Shown one piece after another: positions 33,471 to 42,405 of a DNA stretch of 59,978 nt. The position numbers and the translations under genes were made by a program. This DNA is from an uncultured Collinsella sp. (GTDB lineage: Bacteria > Actinomycetota > Coriobacteriia > Coriobacteriales > Coriobacteriaceae), in the NCBI GenBank assembly GCA_900539035.1, contig UQAU01000011.1, forward strand, positions 1-59,978, in the 5' to 3' direction. The stretch's first letter is position 1. Each line of letters starts with the position of its first letter. The notes beneath the pieces are model-generated. The model worked only from the letters and a program-made list of their open reading frames with translations, ran no database searches and was not told the origin of the DNA.

Positions 33471-36019
33471 CGACGAGAACGCTTGCGCAAGACGAGAGCA
33501 ATGCCAAGCACTGCGGCAGCTGCAACCAGCAATCCCAAGACCAGCGTGAGGGTCGAGTCGCCAGCGCGAGGCAGCGAGCCGTCCTTCGGAGTCTTCTTAG
33601 CGGTCGTCGTGACGGTGGTCGTGGTGCTGCTCGACTGGTCGTTGCCACCCGTCTGGCTGCCGCCAGGCTGATCGCCGCCACCCGGCTGCGAAGGATCGGT
33701 GGGTTCCGTCGGATCCGGAGTACCGGGATCAACCGGATTCTCCGAATTCTCCTTGCGCTGGATCCAGACCTGGCAACCATAGAACGGGTTGGCGGTACCA
33801 AGGCACAGACCCTGGTTGGTCACCGCAAAGGTGCGCAGACCATGGTTATACGGATCGTTAAAGCCATTGGTCGTCAGCGTCGTAAAGTTCACGCCGTCCT
33901 CGGTCACATACATATCAAAGCCGCGCTCGGCATCGCGCAGGTAACACATGCACGTAAGGACACTCTGCAACTTCTTGAGGTTCTCCTCGCTCAGCAGCTT
34001 ATCGAGCGCATCCTGAATATCGCTCGGCAGCTCGGTGCCATAGGCATCCTCGTACTGCTGCTTAAGGCTCTCATAGCTATCGAGCATGTCCTGATACTGG
34101 TCGGCAAAGGACTTGAAGTACGCGATCTCGCCATCGATCTTCTGGACATAAGCGGCGTCGTCCTCAAAGTCCTGGGACATCGTCGCGGCCTGATCGCAAA
34201 GACCGCCCGCGGCATCCTCCAGCGCATCGCTCAGATCGCCAAAGCCCTTAGCAACCTCGGTCTTCTCGTCATCGACATCGACGGCCTTGTTTGAATCATC
34301 AACCTCAGCAGCTTCGTTCGAATCATCGACCTCGACGGCCTCGTTTGAATCATCGTCCGCAAGCGTGTTCACGGGAACGATGGGGTCGTCAGGCGATTTC
34401 TTGTCGAGCAGGTGATTGAGCAGGTCCCTAAGGCGCTGAACCTGAGAGTCCCACTCCTCGGGCGTCATATCGATAATGTCGCCATTGGAGAACTGGCCGA
34501 TCGGCTCAAGCAGGCTCGCGGTATCAAAGGTACCGATATACAGCTTGCCGTCGAACTTCTGCATGCGCCAAATGTACTGGTTCTCGTTTCGGCCAAAGCC
34601 CGAAGTCAGGCCGGAAATACCGCCCTCGGGGAACATGTCGGTGCGATCGCCAACGACGAGCTCCATGTTCTCGTCCTTGTCCATGCGATAGATGTTAACC
34701 GACTGCTCAAGATTGGCATTCACAAACGAGCAGTCAACGCCACCCATGCTGCTCTTGCCGCCCTCTTCGGTGTTGGATTTGTTGAACAGGATGCGCTCGA
34801 GGGCAATCTCCTCGTCGTTGTATTCACCGATATAGAGGTAGTCGTTGTAGACGATGAGGTTGGCAGCGCCAGAACGGGTACGGGCAGGATCGATGCCAAA
34901 GCAGTACTTTGCACCGTCCGTCTTCTGATCGCCGACAATGGGAGTCCACGAATAACTGCCGTCGGCATTCTTGTCGCCACGGACCATGGCAAACGACTGC
35001 ATGGAATTATCATCGGGAGCGTTCTCGGGCGTACCGGTGCAGATGGTCGCATAGAGATGGCCATTGTACGAGACCATATCCCAAATGGCGCCGCCGTAGA
35101 TGCTGTCCTGATAGCGAATCGCCGGATAGCCAAACAGCGTCTCCGAGTTGGCAATCTCGGTGAAGCTGTCCTGGCCCTTCGAGGGGTCAGACGACGTCAG
35201 GATTGTCGACACAAAATTACCGTTCGCGTCTTTACCCACATTACTGATGACGAGCTGGCCATCATGGACGCACATGCCGCGGATACCGGTAGAAATGCCC
35301 TGCTTGTAGGCAGCACCGTAATCCTGCATGCTCGAAAGGCCCTGATAGACAACTTTGTACTCATCCGTCTTAGGATCGATCTCGTATACAGCAGGCAGGC
35401 CGCCTTTGCCGTCATTGGTCCTGACGCTGCCGCAGAAATAGAGCTTACCCTTATAGCTCACGGCATTGCGGAACAAAGGAGCGACGCCGTTGAGCGATTC
35501 AGAGAGTAGCAGCTTGGTCTCACCGGTCTTGGTATTGATCTTGACCAAGATGCCGCCGCTGTCCTTGTCGGCCGTGCCGTCCTCCTTCTGCTGTCCATAG
35601 AAGAAGGTACCGTTAAACATGGCCTCCAGCGTCAGGCGCATGGTTTCGACATCAAAGGAATCGCCCAGCGTGCTGTTCATGAGCGTCAGCGTGTTGCCCA
35701 TCGCCGCATAGCAGGTGCCCACATAAAGCCAGTCACCATAGCTCGCAGCCGCCCAAGTGTAGCTCTGGCCGCGATCGCCTTCGTTGTTGGCCGTATTACC
35801 ATCGGCGCCCGGAACGGCAACGGCACCGTTACCCTGGTAGTCGACGATGCCATCCGGCTGCGACGTTCCTACCGTAGGATGCGAGAGCTTCTCAAAGGAA
35901 TACCCATTTCCCGCATTGTAGGTAACGGCACCCGATGCGTCTTCGGCGTGCGCCGGCAGCGGCGATACCAAGATAGCGGCAAGCGCTGCCACCAAGCCAA
36001 GTGTTCCCACTCGTCTCAT
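33467..36019 (-). CDS. Large secreted protein with sortase-type anchor (LPRAG)
   Basis: An 850-residue surface protein. Signal peptide at 1-25 (MRRVGTLGLVAALAAILVSP, PAHA-ED). Residues 30-530 contain repeated short blocks suggestive of a beta-propeller-like receptor (GKLYFCGSVRTNDGKGG, NGHLYATICTG, NDYLYIGEYNDEE, DGKLYIGTFDTA). Acidic near-repeats of VDDSNEA occur near 560-590, then a helical region and a second YVTEDGVNFTTL block. The C-terminus has a Pro/Gly/Gln-rich linker, LPRAGD, a hydrophobic helix and KRSRR. The anchor is LPxAG rather than LPxTG. Stop overlaps the YolD gene stop region; convergent. Confidence 0.8.
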   Translation of the reverse strand: MRRVGTLGLVAALAAILVSPLPAHAEDASGAVTYNAGNGYSFEKLSHPTVGTSQPDGIVDYQGNGAVAVPGADGNTANNEGDRGQSYTWAAASYGDWLYVGTCYAAMGNTLTLMNSTLGDSFDVETMRLTLEAMFNGTFFYGQQKEDGTADKDSGGILVKINTKTGETKLLLSESLNGVAPLFRNAVSYKGKLYFCGSVRTNDGKGGLPAVYEIDPKTDEYKVVYQGLSSMQDYGAAYKQGISTGIRGMCVHDGQLVISNVGKDANGNFVSTILTSSDPSKGQDSFTEIANSETLFGYPAIRYQDSIYGGAIWDMVSYNGHLYATICTGTPENAPDDNSMQSFAMVRGDKNADGSYSWTPIVGDQKTDGAKYCFGIDPARTRSGAANLIVYNDYLYIGEYNDEEIALERILFNKSNTEEGGKSSMGGVDCSFVNANLEQSVNIYRMDKDENMELVVGDRTDMFPEGGISGLTSGFGRNENQYIWRMQKFDGKLYIGTFDTASLLEPIGQFSNGDIIDMTPEEWDSQVQRLRDLLNHLLDKKSPDDPIVPVNTLADDDSNEAVEVDDSNEAAEVDDSNKAVDVDDEKTEVAKGFGDLSDALEDAAGGLCDQAATMSQDFEDDAAYVQKIDGEIAYFKSFADQYQDMLDSYESLKQQYEDAYGTELPSDIQDALDKLLSEENLKKLQSVLTCMCYLRDAERGFDMYVTEDGVNFTTLTTNGFNDPYNHGLRTFAVTNQGLCLGTANPFYGCQVWIQRKENSENPVDPGTPDPTEPTDPSQPGGGDQPGGSQTGGNDQSSSTTTTVTTTAKKTPKDGSLPRAGDSTLTLVLGLLVAAAAVLGIALVLRKRSRR

Positions 36020-36291
36020 AAGGTTATAGCCTCCCCTGTCCTAAAGCCCAGTTTTAGCATTCTTCATTTCTGTCCACGGTTAATTGCAATCTGAGCACAG
36101 CAATAATCAGTGTATAAATATACACCTGTAATTTTTTGGACGGGTTCATAGATGCTCGATTGGTAGCGAATTCCGCGCAAACCGTCACCAAACTCCACTT
36201 TTGCCGCATCTAAAGGTTATTTTTGCGCAAATTTTTGGATGCCGATAGTCACAATGGGCAGGAGGCTGGTACCCACCGGAGAGGGCAACGC
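36020..36291. other. AT-rich intergenic region with palindrome at 36110-36125
   Basis: Contains the upstream region of the anchored surface protein gene. GTGTATA-AA-TATACAC (36110-36125) is a perfect inverted repeat overlapping plausible -10 sequence; candidate operator. No gene seen. Confidence 0.5.
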
Positions 36292-36675
36292 CTACATTTT
36301 CATAACGTAATAGCCCGCACCCCTCACTGCCGTCTCGAGTGTGTCGCGATCAACCGGGCGCTTCGAGCGCACGCGTGCCGTGTGGTCCGCGTACGTTACC
36401 GTAGCCCACACGCCATCAAGCGCATTGAGGGCATTCGTCACATTCCGGGCGCAGCCGTCGCAACTCATGCCGCCGATAAGGAGTTCCTCACGATAGGGGT
36501 AGTGGGACTCGTCGGTGTCTGCCACCACAACCTTTTTGGCCTTCTTGCCGCTCGCACCATCGCTGCAGCAACTCTTCCCGTGTGTCGAAGCGGCAATGCG
36601 ACGCAGTCCAAAAAACATGCCGACGGCAATGACGGTCAGCACGATGAGATTCGCAGGGTTGAGCAAGTCACTCAT
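36292..36675 (-). CDS. Membrane-anchored heavy-metal-associated (HMA) domain protein
   Basis: A 127-residue protein. Residues 5-25 form a transmembrane segment (LNPANLIVLTVIAVGMFFGL); a Cys-Cys/Lys-rich linker follows (GKSCCSDGASGKKAKK); residues 60-127 are an HMA domain with metal motif GMSCDGCARNV. Copper-chaperone-like HMA domains carry Cu(I) to P-type ATPases; a membrane-tethered form with extra CC is less usual. A CsoR-like operator lies upstream. No copper ATPase in the window. ATG 36675 has AAAGGGGAAC upstream. Confidence 0.82.
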   Translation of the reverse strand: MSDLLNPANLIVLTVIAVGMFFGLRRIAASTHGKSCCSDGASGKKAKKVVVADTDESHYPYREELLIGGMSCDGCARNVTNALNALDGVWATVTYADHTARVRSKRPVDRDTLETAVRGAGYYVMKM

Positions 36676-36703
36676 GCGTTCCCCTTTCAGTAGCACTATC
36701 TAG

Positions 36704-36720
36704 ATACCCCCATGGGGTGT
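36704..36720. promoter_or_regulatory. CsoR-like copper operator
   Basis: ATACCCCCATGGGGTGT, a G/C-tract palindrome 29 bases upstream of the HMA gene start, resembles the TACCCnnnnGGGTA sites bound by CsoR copper repressors. The regulator gene is not in the window. Confidence 0.55.
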
Positions 36721-36782
36721 CCCCATCTTAACCCAAAATCATGTCCGTTCGGTCAATTAGTTTTCCTCTTCAAACTTTTTTG

Positions 36783-36829
36783 TTGACCATGGCTTACTTT
36801 CGTGTATAAGTTTTCCTAGGCTAACAGTT
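36783..36829 (+). promoter_or_regulatory. Promoter with DtxR/IdeR-like iron box
   Basis: TTGACC (36783-36788), 16-base spacer, TATAAG (36805-36810). Directly after it TTTTCCTAGGCTAACAGTT (36811-36829) matches the core TAGGCTAAC of DtxR/IdeR boxes. Iron repression of DUF3793-flavodoxin would follow. Confidence 0.5.
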
Positions 36830-36848
36830 TAGATCCGTAAGGAGCGAC

Positions 36849-37553
36849 GTGACTCGAACCATAGACATCCCAACGTTTCAGGCAGCAGTCGTGCGCAACT
36901 GCTCCCCCACGCTCGCGGGCATCAAGCCGGCATCGCTCTTTACCTATCCAGGCACCTACGCCCACGGGGACGGCTCGACCGCAACAGAAACCATCGCAGA
37001 ACGCCGAGCACGCCTGCTCAACGTTATCGCCCAGTGCAACCGCGAGCTTGACCCGCTTGGCATCCACCTGAGTGTTTTGGTCTGGCGGCCCTGCGGAGCG
37101 CTCGTGTACGTGTACCGAGCCAAAAGCCTCACCACCTATTTCGCGGACCCTCGCGCCAAAACGGCGCTCGCCTCGGAAGGCTACGACACGAGAGACCTTT
37201 CGACATGCCTTGTGCATTTGGCATCACGCATCACGCTCGCGAGTAATAACGTCGCGGAATGCGCCTGTAGCCAGACTCGATGCGCACTACCCCAGCAAGC
37301 TAGCTGCAGCAACGACTGCACCTGCGAGTTTCCGCACGAAATAGGCTACTTCCTAGGATATCCCTACGACGACATGCACGAGTTTATCGTCCAGCGCGGC
37401 GAGAACTATAAGGTCTTTGGGGCCTGGAAGGTCTACGCAAATGTCGAGCAGGCACTTGCGACGTTTGATGCCTACCGCGCCTGCACCCAATACTTCACCT
37501 TTGTCTATCAGCAGGGCTACAGCTTGGCGCAACTTGCCCAGGCAACCCGATAG
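36849..37553 (+). CDS. DUF3793 family protein
   Basis: A 234-residue protein matching DUF3793 in layout: CSPTLAGIKPASLFTYPG, LDPLGIHLSVLVWRPCGALVYVYR, then HEIGYFLGYPYDDMHEFIVQ and GAWKVYAN. A Cys-rich stretch lies at about 138-165 (six cysteines). Family function is unknown, but members are often found beside flavodoxin and iron genes, as here (flavodoxin 46 bases downstream). GTG 36849 follows AAGGAG. Confidence 0.85.
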   Translation: MTRTIDIPTFQAAVVRNCSPTLAGIKPASLFTYPGTYAHGDGSTATETIAERRARLLNVIAQCNRELDPLGIHLSVLVWRPCGALVYVYRAKSLTTYFADPRAKTALASEGYDTRDLSTCLVHLASRITLASNNVAECACSQTRCALPQQASCSNDCTCEFPHEIGYFLGYPYDDMHEFIVQRGENYKVFGAWKVYANVEQALATFDAYRACTQYFTFVYQQGYSLAQLAQATR

Positions 37554-37599
37554 AACATAGAAGCCGTGGCAACCTGCCGCACAACTGAAAGGACTCAAC

Positions 37600-38019
37600 A
37601 TGAGCAAGATCGCCGTCGTCTACTGGAGCGGTACAGGCAACACCGAGGCCATGGCAAACTTCGTTGCCGAGGGTGCAACCGGTGCCGGCGCCGAGGCAGA
37701 GGTCATCTCCTGCGCCGACTTCTCCGCAGACAAGGCCGCCAACTATGACGCCATTGCCTTCGGCTGCCCCGCCATGGGTTCCGAGGAGCTTGAGTATGAC
37801 GAGTTCCAGCCTATGTGGGACGAGGTCAAGGAGACCCTCGGCGATAAGAAGGTCGTCCTCTTTGGCTCTTATTCGTGGGCCGAGGGCGAGTGGATGGACA
37901 ACTGGAAGGCCGATGCCGACGAGGCGGGCGTCAATGTCGTCGATTCCGTCATTTGCTACGATGCGCCCGACGATGAGGGCGAGACCGCTTGCAAGGCCCT
38001 CGGAGCCGAGCTCGCGTAA
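37600..38019 (+). CDS. Flavodoxin
   Basis: A 139-residue short-chain flavodoxin: FMN-binding loop YWSGTGNTEAMANFVAEGA, second loop FGCPAMGSEELEYDEFQPM and VVLFGSYSWAEGEWMDNW. It would replace ferredoxin as a low-potential electron carrier under iron limitation. AAAGGAC precedes the ATG. Likely in an operon with the DUF3793 gene and sharing its iron-box promoter. Ends before a strong bidirectional terminator. Confidence 0.95.
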   Translation: MSKIAVVYWSGTGNTEAMANFVAEGATGAGAEAEVISCADFSADKAANYDAIAFGCPAMGSEELEYDEFQPMWDEVKETLGDKKVVLFGSYSWAEGEWMDNWKADADEAGVNVVDSVICYDAPDDEGETACKALGAELA

Positions 38020-38071
38020 CGAACCCAGGACCTCCAAAAGAGTCTGCATCAAAGCGCATCCTTATCCCTAC

Positions 38072-38113
38072 AAAAGAGCGGGGGCTGGATTCAAGTCCAG
38101 CCCCCGCTCTTTT
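38072..38113. terminator. Bidirectional terminator
   Basis: An 18-bp perfect stem (38072-38089 with 38096-38113), with A- and T-tracts at its two sides, between convergent genes. Confidence 0.95.
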
Positions 38114-38136
38114 ATAACGGCAGTTACATCAACCGG

Positions 38137-38886
38137 CTACGAGATATTGCCCAAGAACGCCTTGGTGCGCTCGCTCTTGGGGTGGTCGAAGACCTCGCTC
38201 GGCGTACCCTCTTCCACAATGACGCCGCCGTCCATAAAGACGACGCGGTCGGCGACGTCGCGGGCAAAGCCCATCTCGTGCGTCACGACGATCATGGTCA
38301 TGCCATCGCGTGCCAGGTCGCGCATGACACCCAGAACGTCGCGAACCAGCTCGGGATCGAGCGCCGACGTGGCCTCGTCAAAGAGCATAACGTGCGGGTT
38401 CATCGACAGGGCGCGGGCGATGGCGACGCGCTGCTGCTGGCCGCCCGAAAGCTGACTCGGCATAAAATCGATGCGCTCGGCCAGGCCGACCTTGGTCAGC
38501 TCCTCGATGGCGATCTTCTCGGCCTCTTCCTTACTGCGCTTGAGCACCTTTTGCTGCGCAAGCATGACGTTCTTTTTGACCGACAGGTGCGGGAACAGGT
38601 TGAACTGCTGAAACACCATGCCCAAGTGCGTACGTACCTTATTGAGGTCGACGCCCTTGGCACACACATCCACGCCCTCAACGACAATCGAGCCGCTCGT
38701 GGGATGCTCCAGGCGATTGATGCAGCGAAGCATCGTCGACTTGCCCGAGCCCGAGGGGCCCAGGACCACAACAACCTCACCCTTGTGCACGTCCAGATCG
38801 ATATCACGCAGAACCACGTTATCGCCAAAAGCCTTTTGGAGGTTCTTGATGCTGACAACGACCTCGTTGGAATTCGTTTCACTCAT
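38137..38886 (-). CDS. Polar amino-acid ABC transporter, ATP-binding subunit
   Basis: A 249-residue ATPase of the GlnQ/HisP type: Walker A LGPSGSGKST, Q-loop MVFQQFNLFPHLSV, signature LSGGQQQRVAIARAL, Walker B VMLFDEATSALDPELV, switch His VVTHEMGFA. It powers the permease encoded 12 bases upstream and the lipoprotein beyond; the three genes form one minus-strand operon. Confidence 0.95.
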   Translation of the reverse strand: MSETNSNEVVVSIKNLQKAFGDNVVLRDIDLDVHKGEVVVVLGPSGSGKSTMLRCINRLEHPTSGSIVVEGVDVCAKGVDLNKVRTHLGMVFQQFNLFPHLSVKKNVMLAQQKVLKRSKEEAEKIAIEELTKVGLAERIDFMPSQLSGGQQQRVAIARALSMNPHVMLFDEATSALDPELVRDVLGVMRDLARDGMTMIVVTHEMGFARDVADRVVFMDGGVIVEEGTPSEVFDHPKSERTKAFLGNIS

Positions 38887-38898
38887 GACAGGACCTCC

Positions 38899-40260
38899 TT
38901 ACAGACCGGCGATATGATCGGCGGGCGTCGCGACAACCTGTCCGGCGCTCTTGGTGGGACGCTTCTTTTTGGTTTCGGCCGTCCCCAGAAGTCTCGCCTC
39001 AAGACCGCTCACCAAGCGCGCAAGCGGCAGGGTAATGACCAGATAGAACAGAGCGGCAACCACATACGGCGTGATGGAGCCCGTCGTGGCCACGATGGTG
39101 CGGGCGTTCATGACGATCTCGACGACACCCACGGCGGCAAGCAGCGACGTGTCCTTGTAGAGCAAGATAAACTCGCTGGTCAGCGTAGGCAGGACATTGC
39201 GGAACGTCTGCGGAATCATGACATAGAGCAGCGTCTGGAAGGCATTCATGCCCAGCGAGCGAGCAGCCTCGTTTTGGCCCTTGGGGATCGACTGAATACC
39301 GGCACGGAAGATCTCGCACAAGTACGCAGACGAGTTCATGGCCATGACGATAACACCCAGCACATAGTCGTCCACTTTGACACCGGCCAGCGGCAGACCG
39401 AAAAACGCGATATAGATCTGCAGGAACGCCGGCGTACCGCGAATGATATTCACATAGATGCCGGCAAGACAGCGCAGGATGCGCGACTTAGAGATGCGCA
39501 TGAGCGACAGGGCAAAACCGAAGGGAATTGCCAGCGGAAACGCCACAAGCACGATCGAGAGCGACATAAGGAAGCCCTTGAAGACGATCGGCAGGCTCTG
39601 GACCAAAATGACCGGGTTCAGGAACAGGCGCAGGAACATATTGGAGTTCCACGCCTCGACCCACGGCTGCTCTTTAAGGTCAGCCAGGAAGTTATCGAAG
39701 GCCGTCACGCCCTTGATCTCCACCGACGGAATCTTGGAGATCTTCTTGGTCGACCCGTCGGCGAGCGTATAGGTGCCGCTAAAGGCCTCATCGCCGCCCT
39801 CGACGGGGAAGGTCACGCCGTAAACCTCGACACGGAAAAAGCCGCCGGCAGGCGCCGTCTCGCCAAAGTCAATCTTGAGCGTCTGGCCGTCAGCCTTGCA
39901 CGTGGGCTTCATGGGCGTACGATCCATGAGGTCCTCGCCCGAGAGCATCGTCAATCGCGTGTCATCGGTACCAAACGTCGTGCCGTCGACAAACGTCAAG
40001 GAAAGACCGCTCAGCTCCTCGTCGGCATCGGCCTGAACTTCCCAGGTAATGCGCGTCTCGGTGCCGCCGACCACATCGCTGCCCGAACCGGTGTTGGGTC
40101 GGGCGGTAATCTTTGCGGTCTCAAGCGCCTGAGCGGTCGTGGGCGCATATGCCCCCGCGCACACCAGCGCAAGCGCCACGGCCATGACGCAGGCTAGCTT
40201 TTGGAGCAAGGCGGACAGTGGAAAACGCTGCTCCGCGGCCCCTTTGTTCAGTCGAGACAA
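38899..40260 (-). CDS. Polar amino-acid ABC transporter permease with secreted N-terminal domain
   Basis: A 453-residue protein. Residues 1-45 include a signal-like segment (LACVMAVALALVCAGAYAPT, TAQA). Residues 50-205 are an extracytoplasmic beta-rich domain (TRITWEVQADADEELSG, LKIDFGETAPAGGFFRVEVYGV). Residues 225-440 are a HisM/GlnP-type permease (five helices; NIIRGTPAFLQIYIAFFGL, EIFRAGIQSIPKGQNEAARSLGM). The start TTG 40260 follows AGGAGCC, giving the signal peptide; longer frames run into the intergenic hairpin. An extra folded domain ahead of the permease is unusual and is not the solute-binding domain. Confidence 0.85.
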   Translation of the reverse strand: MSRLNKGAAEQRFPLSALLQKLACVMAVALALVCAGAYAPTTAQALETAKITARPNTGSGSDVVGGTETRITWEVQADADEELSGLSLTFVDGTTFGTDDTRLTMLSGEDLMDRTPMKPTCKADGQTLKIDFGETAPAGGFFRVEVYGVTFPVEGGDEAFSGTYTLADGSTKKISKIPSVEIKGVTAFDNFLADLKEQPWVEAWNSNMFLRLFLNPVILVQSLPIVFKGFLMSLSIVLVAFPLAIPFGFALSLMRISKSRILRCLAGIYVNIIRGTPAFLQIYIAFFGLPLAGVKVDDYVLGVIVMAMNSSAYLCEIFRAGIQSIPKGQNEAARSLGMNAFQTLLYVMIPQTFRNVLPTLTSEFILLYKDTSLLAAVGVVEIVMNARTIVATTGSITPYVVAALFYLVITLPLARLVSGLEARLLGTAETKKKRPTKSAGQVVATPADHIAGL

Positions 40261-40325
40261 GGTGGCTCCTATCGTAGAAGTTGCCGGCAAAACGAGACGG
40301 AAACGCTCTCCGTCAAGAGAAGCGC

Positions 40326-40355
40326 AAAGGCCCTCTCCGCAAAACGGAAAGGGCC
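40326..40355 (-). terminator. Attenuating hairpin between binding protein and permease genes
   Basis: GGCCCTCTCCG (40329-40339) pairs with CGGAAAGGGCC (40345-40355); on the minus strand TTT follows. It would let more binding protein than permease be made, a common arrangement. Confidence 0.65.
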
Positions 40356-40377
40356 CGCGCGCAATCAAGTAGTTATT

Positions 40378-41238
40378 TTACTTGATATTGTACTTAGCCA
40401 TGAGGGCGTCGACGGTACCGTCGTCGGTCAGGTCCTTGATGGCCTGGTTGATGTCGTCCTTGAGCTTGGTGTTGCCCTGGTTGATGGCGATGGCGTACTC
40501 CTCGCCGGTGCTGATCTGCTTGATGGTCTGGCAGGTGTTGAACTGCTCGGCGGTCAGCTGGCTGGCAACGGAGCGGTTGGTGACTACGGCGTCGCCCTTA
40601 TCGGACTGCAGGGCGCTGAAGCACTCGGTAGCGTCCTTGTAGGGGACGATCTTGGCCTTGGGGAAGTTCTCCTGGGCAAAGGCCTCGGCGGTCGAGCCAG
40701 ACTGGACGATGATGGTAGCGTCAGCGTTGTTGAGCTTCTCGCTGTAGTTGTCGGCCGTGATGTCGGTGTTATCGACCTTGGTCACGATAGCCTGATCGTC
40801 CATGTAATAGGAATCAGAGAAAGTGACTTCCTTCTCACGCTCGGGCGTGTCGGTGATAGCCGCGATGGAAACGTCATACTTGGCGCCCGAAGCGACGCCC
40901 GGAACCAGCGTGTCAAAGTCATTGTTGACATACTCAACATCCAGGCCCAGCTTGTCGCCGATAGCCTTAATGAGCTCAAGGTCAAAGCCCTGGTAATCGC
41001 CGTTGTCATCCTTGTACTCAAACGGCGCGTACTCGGCAGAGGTGCCGACGGTCAGCGTGCCGTCCTTGACGAGCGCGTACTCCTTGGAGCCGTCGACCTT
41101 CTCGACCTTAGCGTCGTCAGAGCTGCTGGAACCGGCATCAGAACCAGAGGTGGCGTTGGACGAACCGCAGCCCGTCAGAGCAAGGGCGAGCGCCATAGCA
41201 CCCGTGGCGGCAAATGCGCCAAGCTTCTTCAGCTTCAT
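40378..41238 (-). CDS. Amino-acid ABC transporter substrate-binding lipoprotein
   Basis: A 286-residue lipoprotein: signal MKLKKLGAFAATGAMALALALTGCGSS with lipobox LTGC (Cys23-24 region), then a Ser/Asp linker and a family 3 solute-binding domain (LTVGTSAEYAPFEYKDDNGDYQGFDLELIKAIGDKLG; FDTLVPGVASGAKYDVSIAAITDTPERE; TIIVQSGSTAE). AAGGAG precedes ATG 41238. Ligand probably a polar amino acid. Confidence 0.93.
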   Translation of the reverse strand: MKLKKLGAFAATGAMALALALTGCGSSNATSGSDAGSSSSDDAKVEKVDGSKEYALVKDGTLTVGTSAEYAPFEYKDDNGDYQGFDLELIKAIGDKLGLDVEYVNNDFDTLVPGVASGAKYDVSIAAITDTPEREKEVTFSDSYYMDDQAIVTKVDNTDITADNYSEKLNNADATIIVQSGSTAEAFAQENFPKAKIVPYKDATECFSALQSDKGDAVVTNRSVASQLTAEQFNTCQTIKQISTGEEYAIAINQGNTKLKDDINQAIKDLTDDGTVDALMAKYNIK

Positions 41239-41385
41239 AATCAGTCTCCTTCCGGTGACCTCGTTTGATTCAGAGGTCTGCAAAAACTGTTGGCTATTAT
41301 GCACCCGGAATTACGAATCTGCAATGAGAAAACTGATTGAAACAAACCCATAACGTGAATTGAATACTCTACTTTGTGACAGTCA

Positions 41386-42252
41386 TTACTGCTGCAATGA
41401 CCTTAATAGTCTAATTTCAGCTGCATAACCTGCAAGTTCGTTCGGAGTCTCCAAAATAAACGGCAGCGAACGCAAACGGCCATTCGATACAATATTCTGC
41501 ATAACCTGCATACCGACACCAAATTCCTCGCTGCCAAGGTATCCCTTGCCGATGCACTCGTGACGATCTTTATGGGCGCCACAAGGGTTCTTCGAATCGT
41601 TGATGTGTACGGCATGCAAGCGATCGATACCCACCACGCGGTCGAACTCGTCGAGTACGCCGTCCAGATCATGGATGATGTCGTAGCCGGCATCGCTCAC
41701 ATGGCAGGTGTCCAAACAAACGCCCAGCTTATCGGACAGCTCTGGGCGCTTGGCGGCAACGCCCTCGATAATGCACGCCAGTTCTTCAAAGCTACGGCCC
41801 ACTTCGGTGCCCTTGCCCGCCATGGTCTCGAGCAATACCGTCGTCTGCTGTCCCTCAAACATCACCTGGCACAGCGTGTCGACAATCATCTGAATGCCGG
41901 CGTCTGCCCCCTGTCCCACATGCGCACCGGGGTGGAAGTTGTAGTAGTTGCCGGGCAGTGCTTCCAGACGCTGCAAGTCCTCGGCCATTGCCTCCAAGGC
42001 AAACTCGCGCGCCCGCTCTTTGGCAGAACAGGGGTTGTAGGTATACGGGGCATGCGCCACCAGCGGTCCAAAGTCGTTTTGCGCCATAAGCTCGCGCAGA
42101 GCCGCCACGTCATCCATGTCAAGTTCTTTTGCCTTGCCACCGCGCGGGTTGCGCGTAAAGAACGCAAAGGTATTGGCGCCAATGGACAGCGCCGTCTCCC
42201 CCATTGCCCGATAGCCCTTCGTCGTCGAAAGATGACACCCGATCGTCAGCAT
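41386..42252 (-). CDS. nfo: Deoxyribonuclease IV (AP endonuclease)
   Basis: A 288-residue TIM-barrel enzyme of the EndoIV family: IGCHLSTTKGY, FFTRNPRGGKA, HAPYTYNPCS, NFHPGAHVGQG, LLETMAGKGTEVG, VCLDTCHVSDAGYD, HINDSKNPCGAHKDRHECIGKG and ILETPN, covering the zinc ligands. It cuts 5' to abasic sites in base-excision repair. GGAGGGAG precedes ATG 42252. Confidence 0.95.
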   Translation of the reverse strand: MLTIGCHLSTTKGYRAMGETALSIGANTFAFFTRNPRGGKAKELDMDDVAALRELMAQNDFGPLVAHAPYTYNPCSAKERAREFALEAMAEDLQRLEALPGNYYNFHPGAHVGQGADAGIQMIVDTLCQVMFEGQQTTVLLETMAGKGTEVGRSFEELACIIEGVAAKRPELSDKLGVCLDTCHVSDAGYDIIHDLDGVLDEFDRVVGIDRLHAVHINDSKNPCGAHKDRHECIGKGYLGSEEFGVGMQVMQNIVSNGRLRSLPFILETPNELAGYAAEIRLLRSLQQ

Positions 42253-42270
42253 CTCCAGCTCCCTCCTCAT

Positions 42271-42350
42271 CAGTTGCGGTGAAATACGGTCTATTGGTGC
42301 CCTATTTTGGCGCAAACAGACCGTATTCCACCGCAAGTTATAAAAGGGGC
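42271..42350. repeat. Palindromic repeat family B, copy 1
   Basis: TTGCGGTGAAATACGGTCT (42274-42292) and AGACCGTATTCCACCGCAA (42318-42336) form long arms around a GCCCTATTTTGGCGCAA core, followed by TATAAAAGGG. Copy 2 at 43439 has different but complementary arm bases. Confidence 0.75.
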
Positions 42351-42405
42351 ATCAGGGACAAAGGCCTCCAGGCATTCCAAGCGCTGGCGCCATGCCCCCC
42401 ACGCC

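Noticed and set aside
38182..40197. 671-codon open frame opposite the ABC transporter genes
   Set aside because: Low-complexity His/Arg/Asp-rich product, antisense to two well-supported genes.
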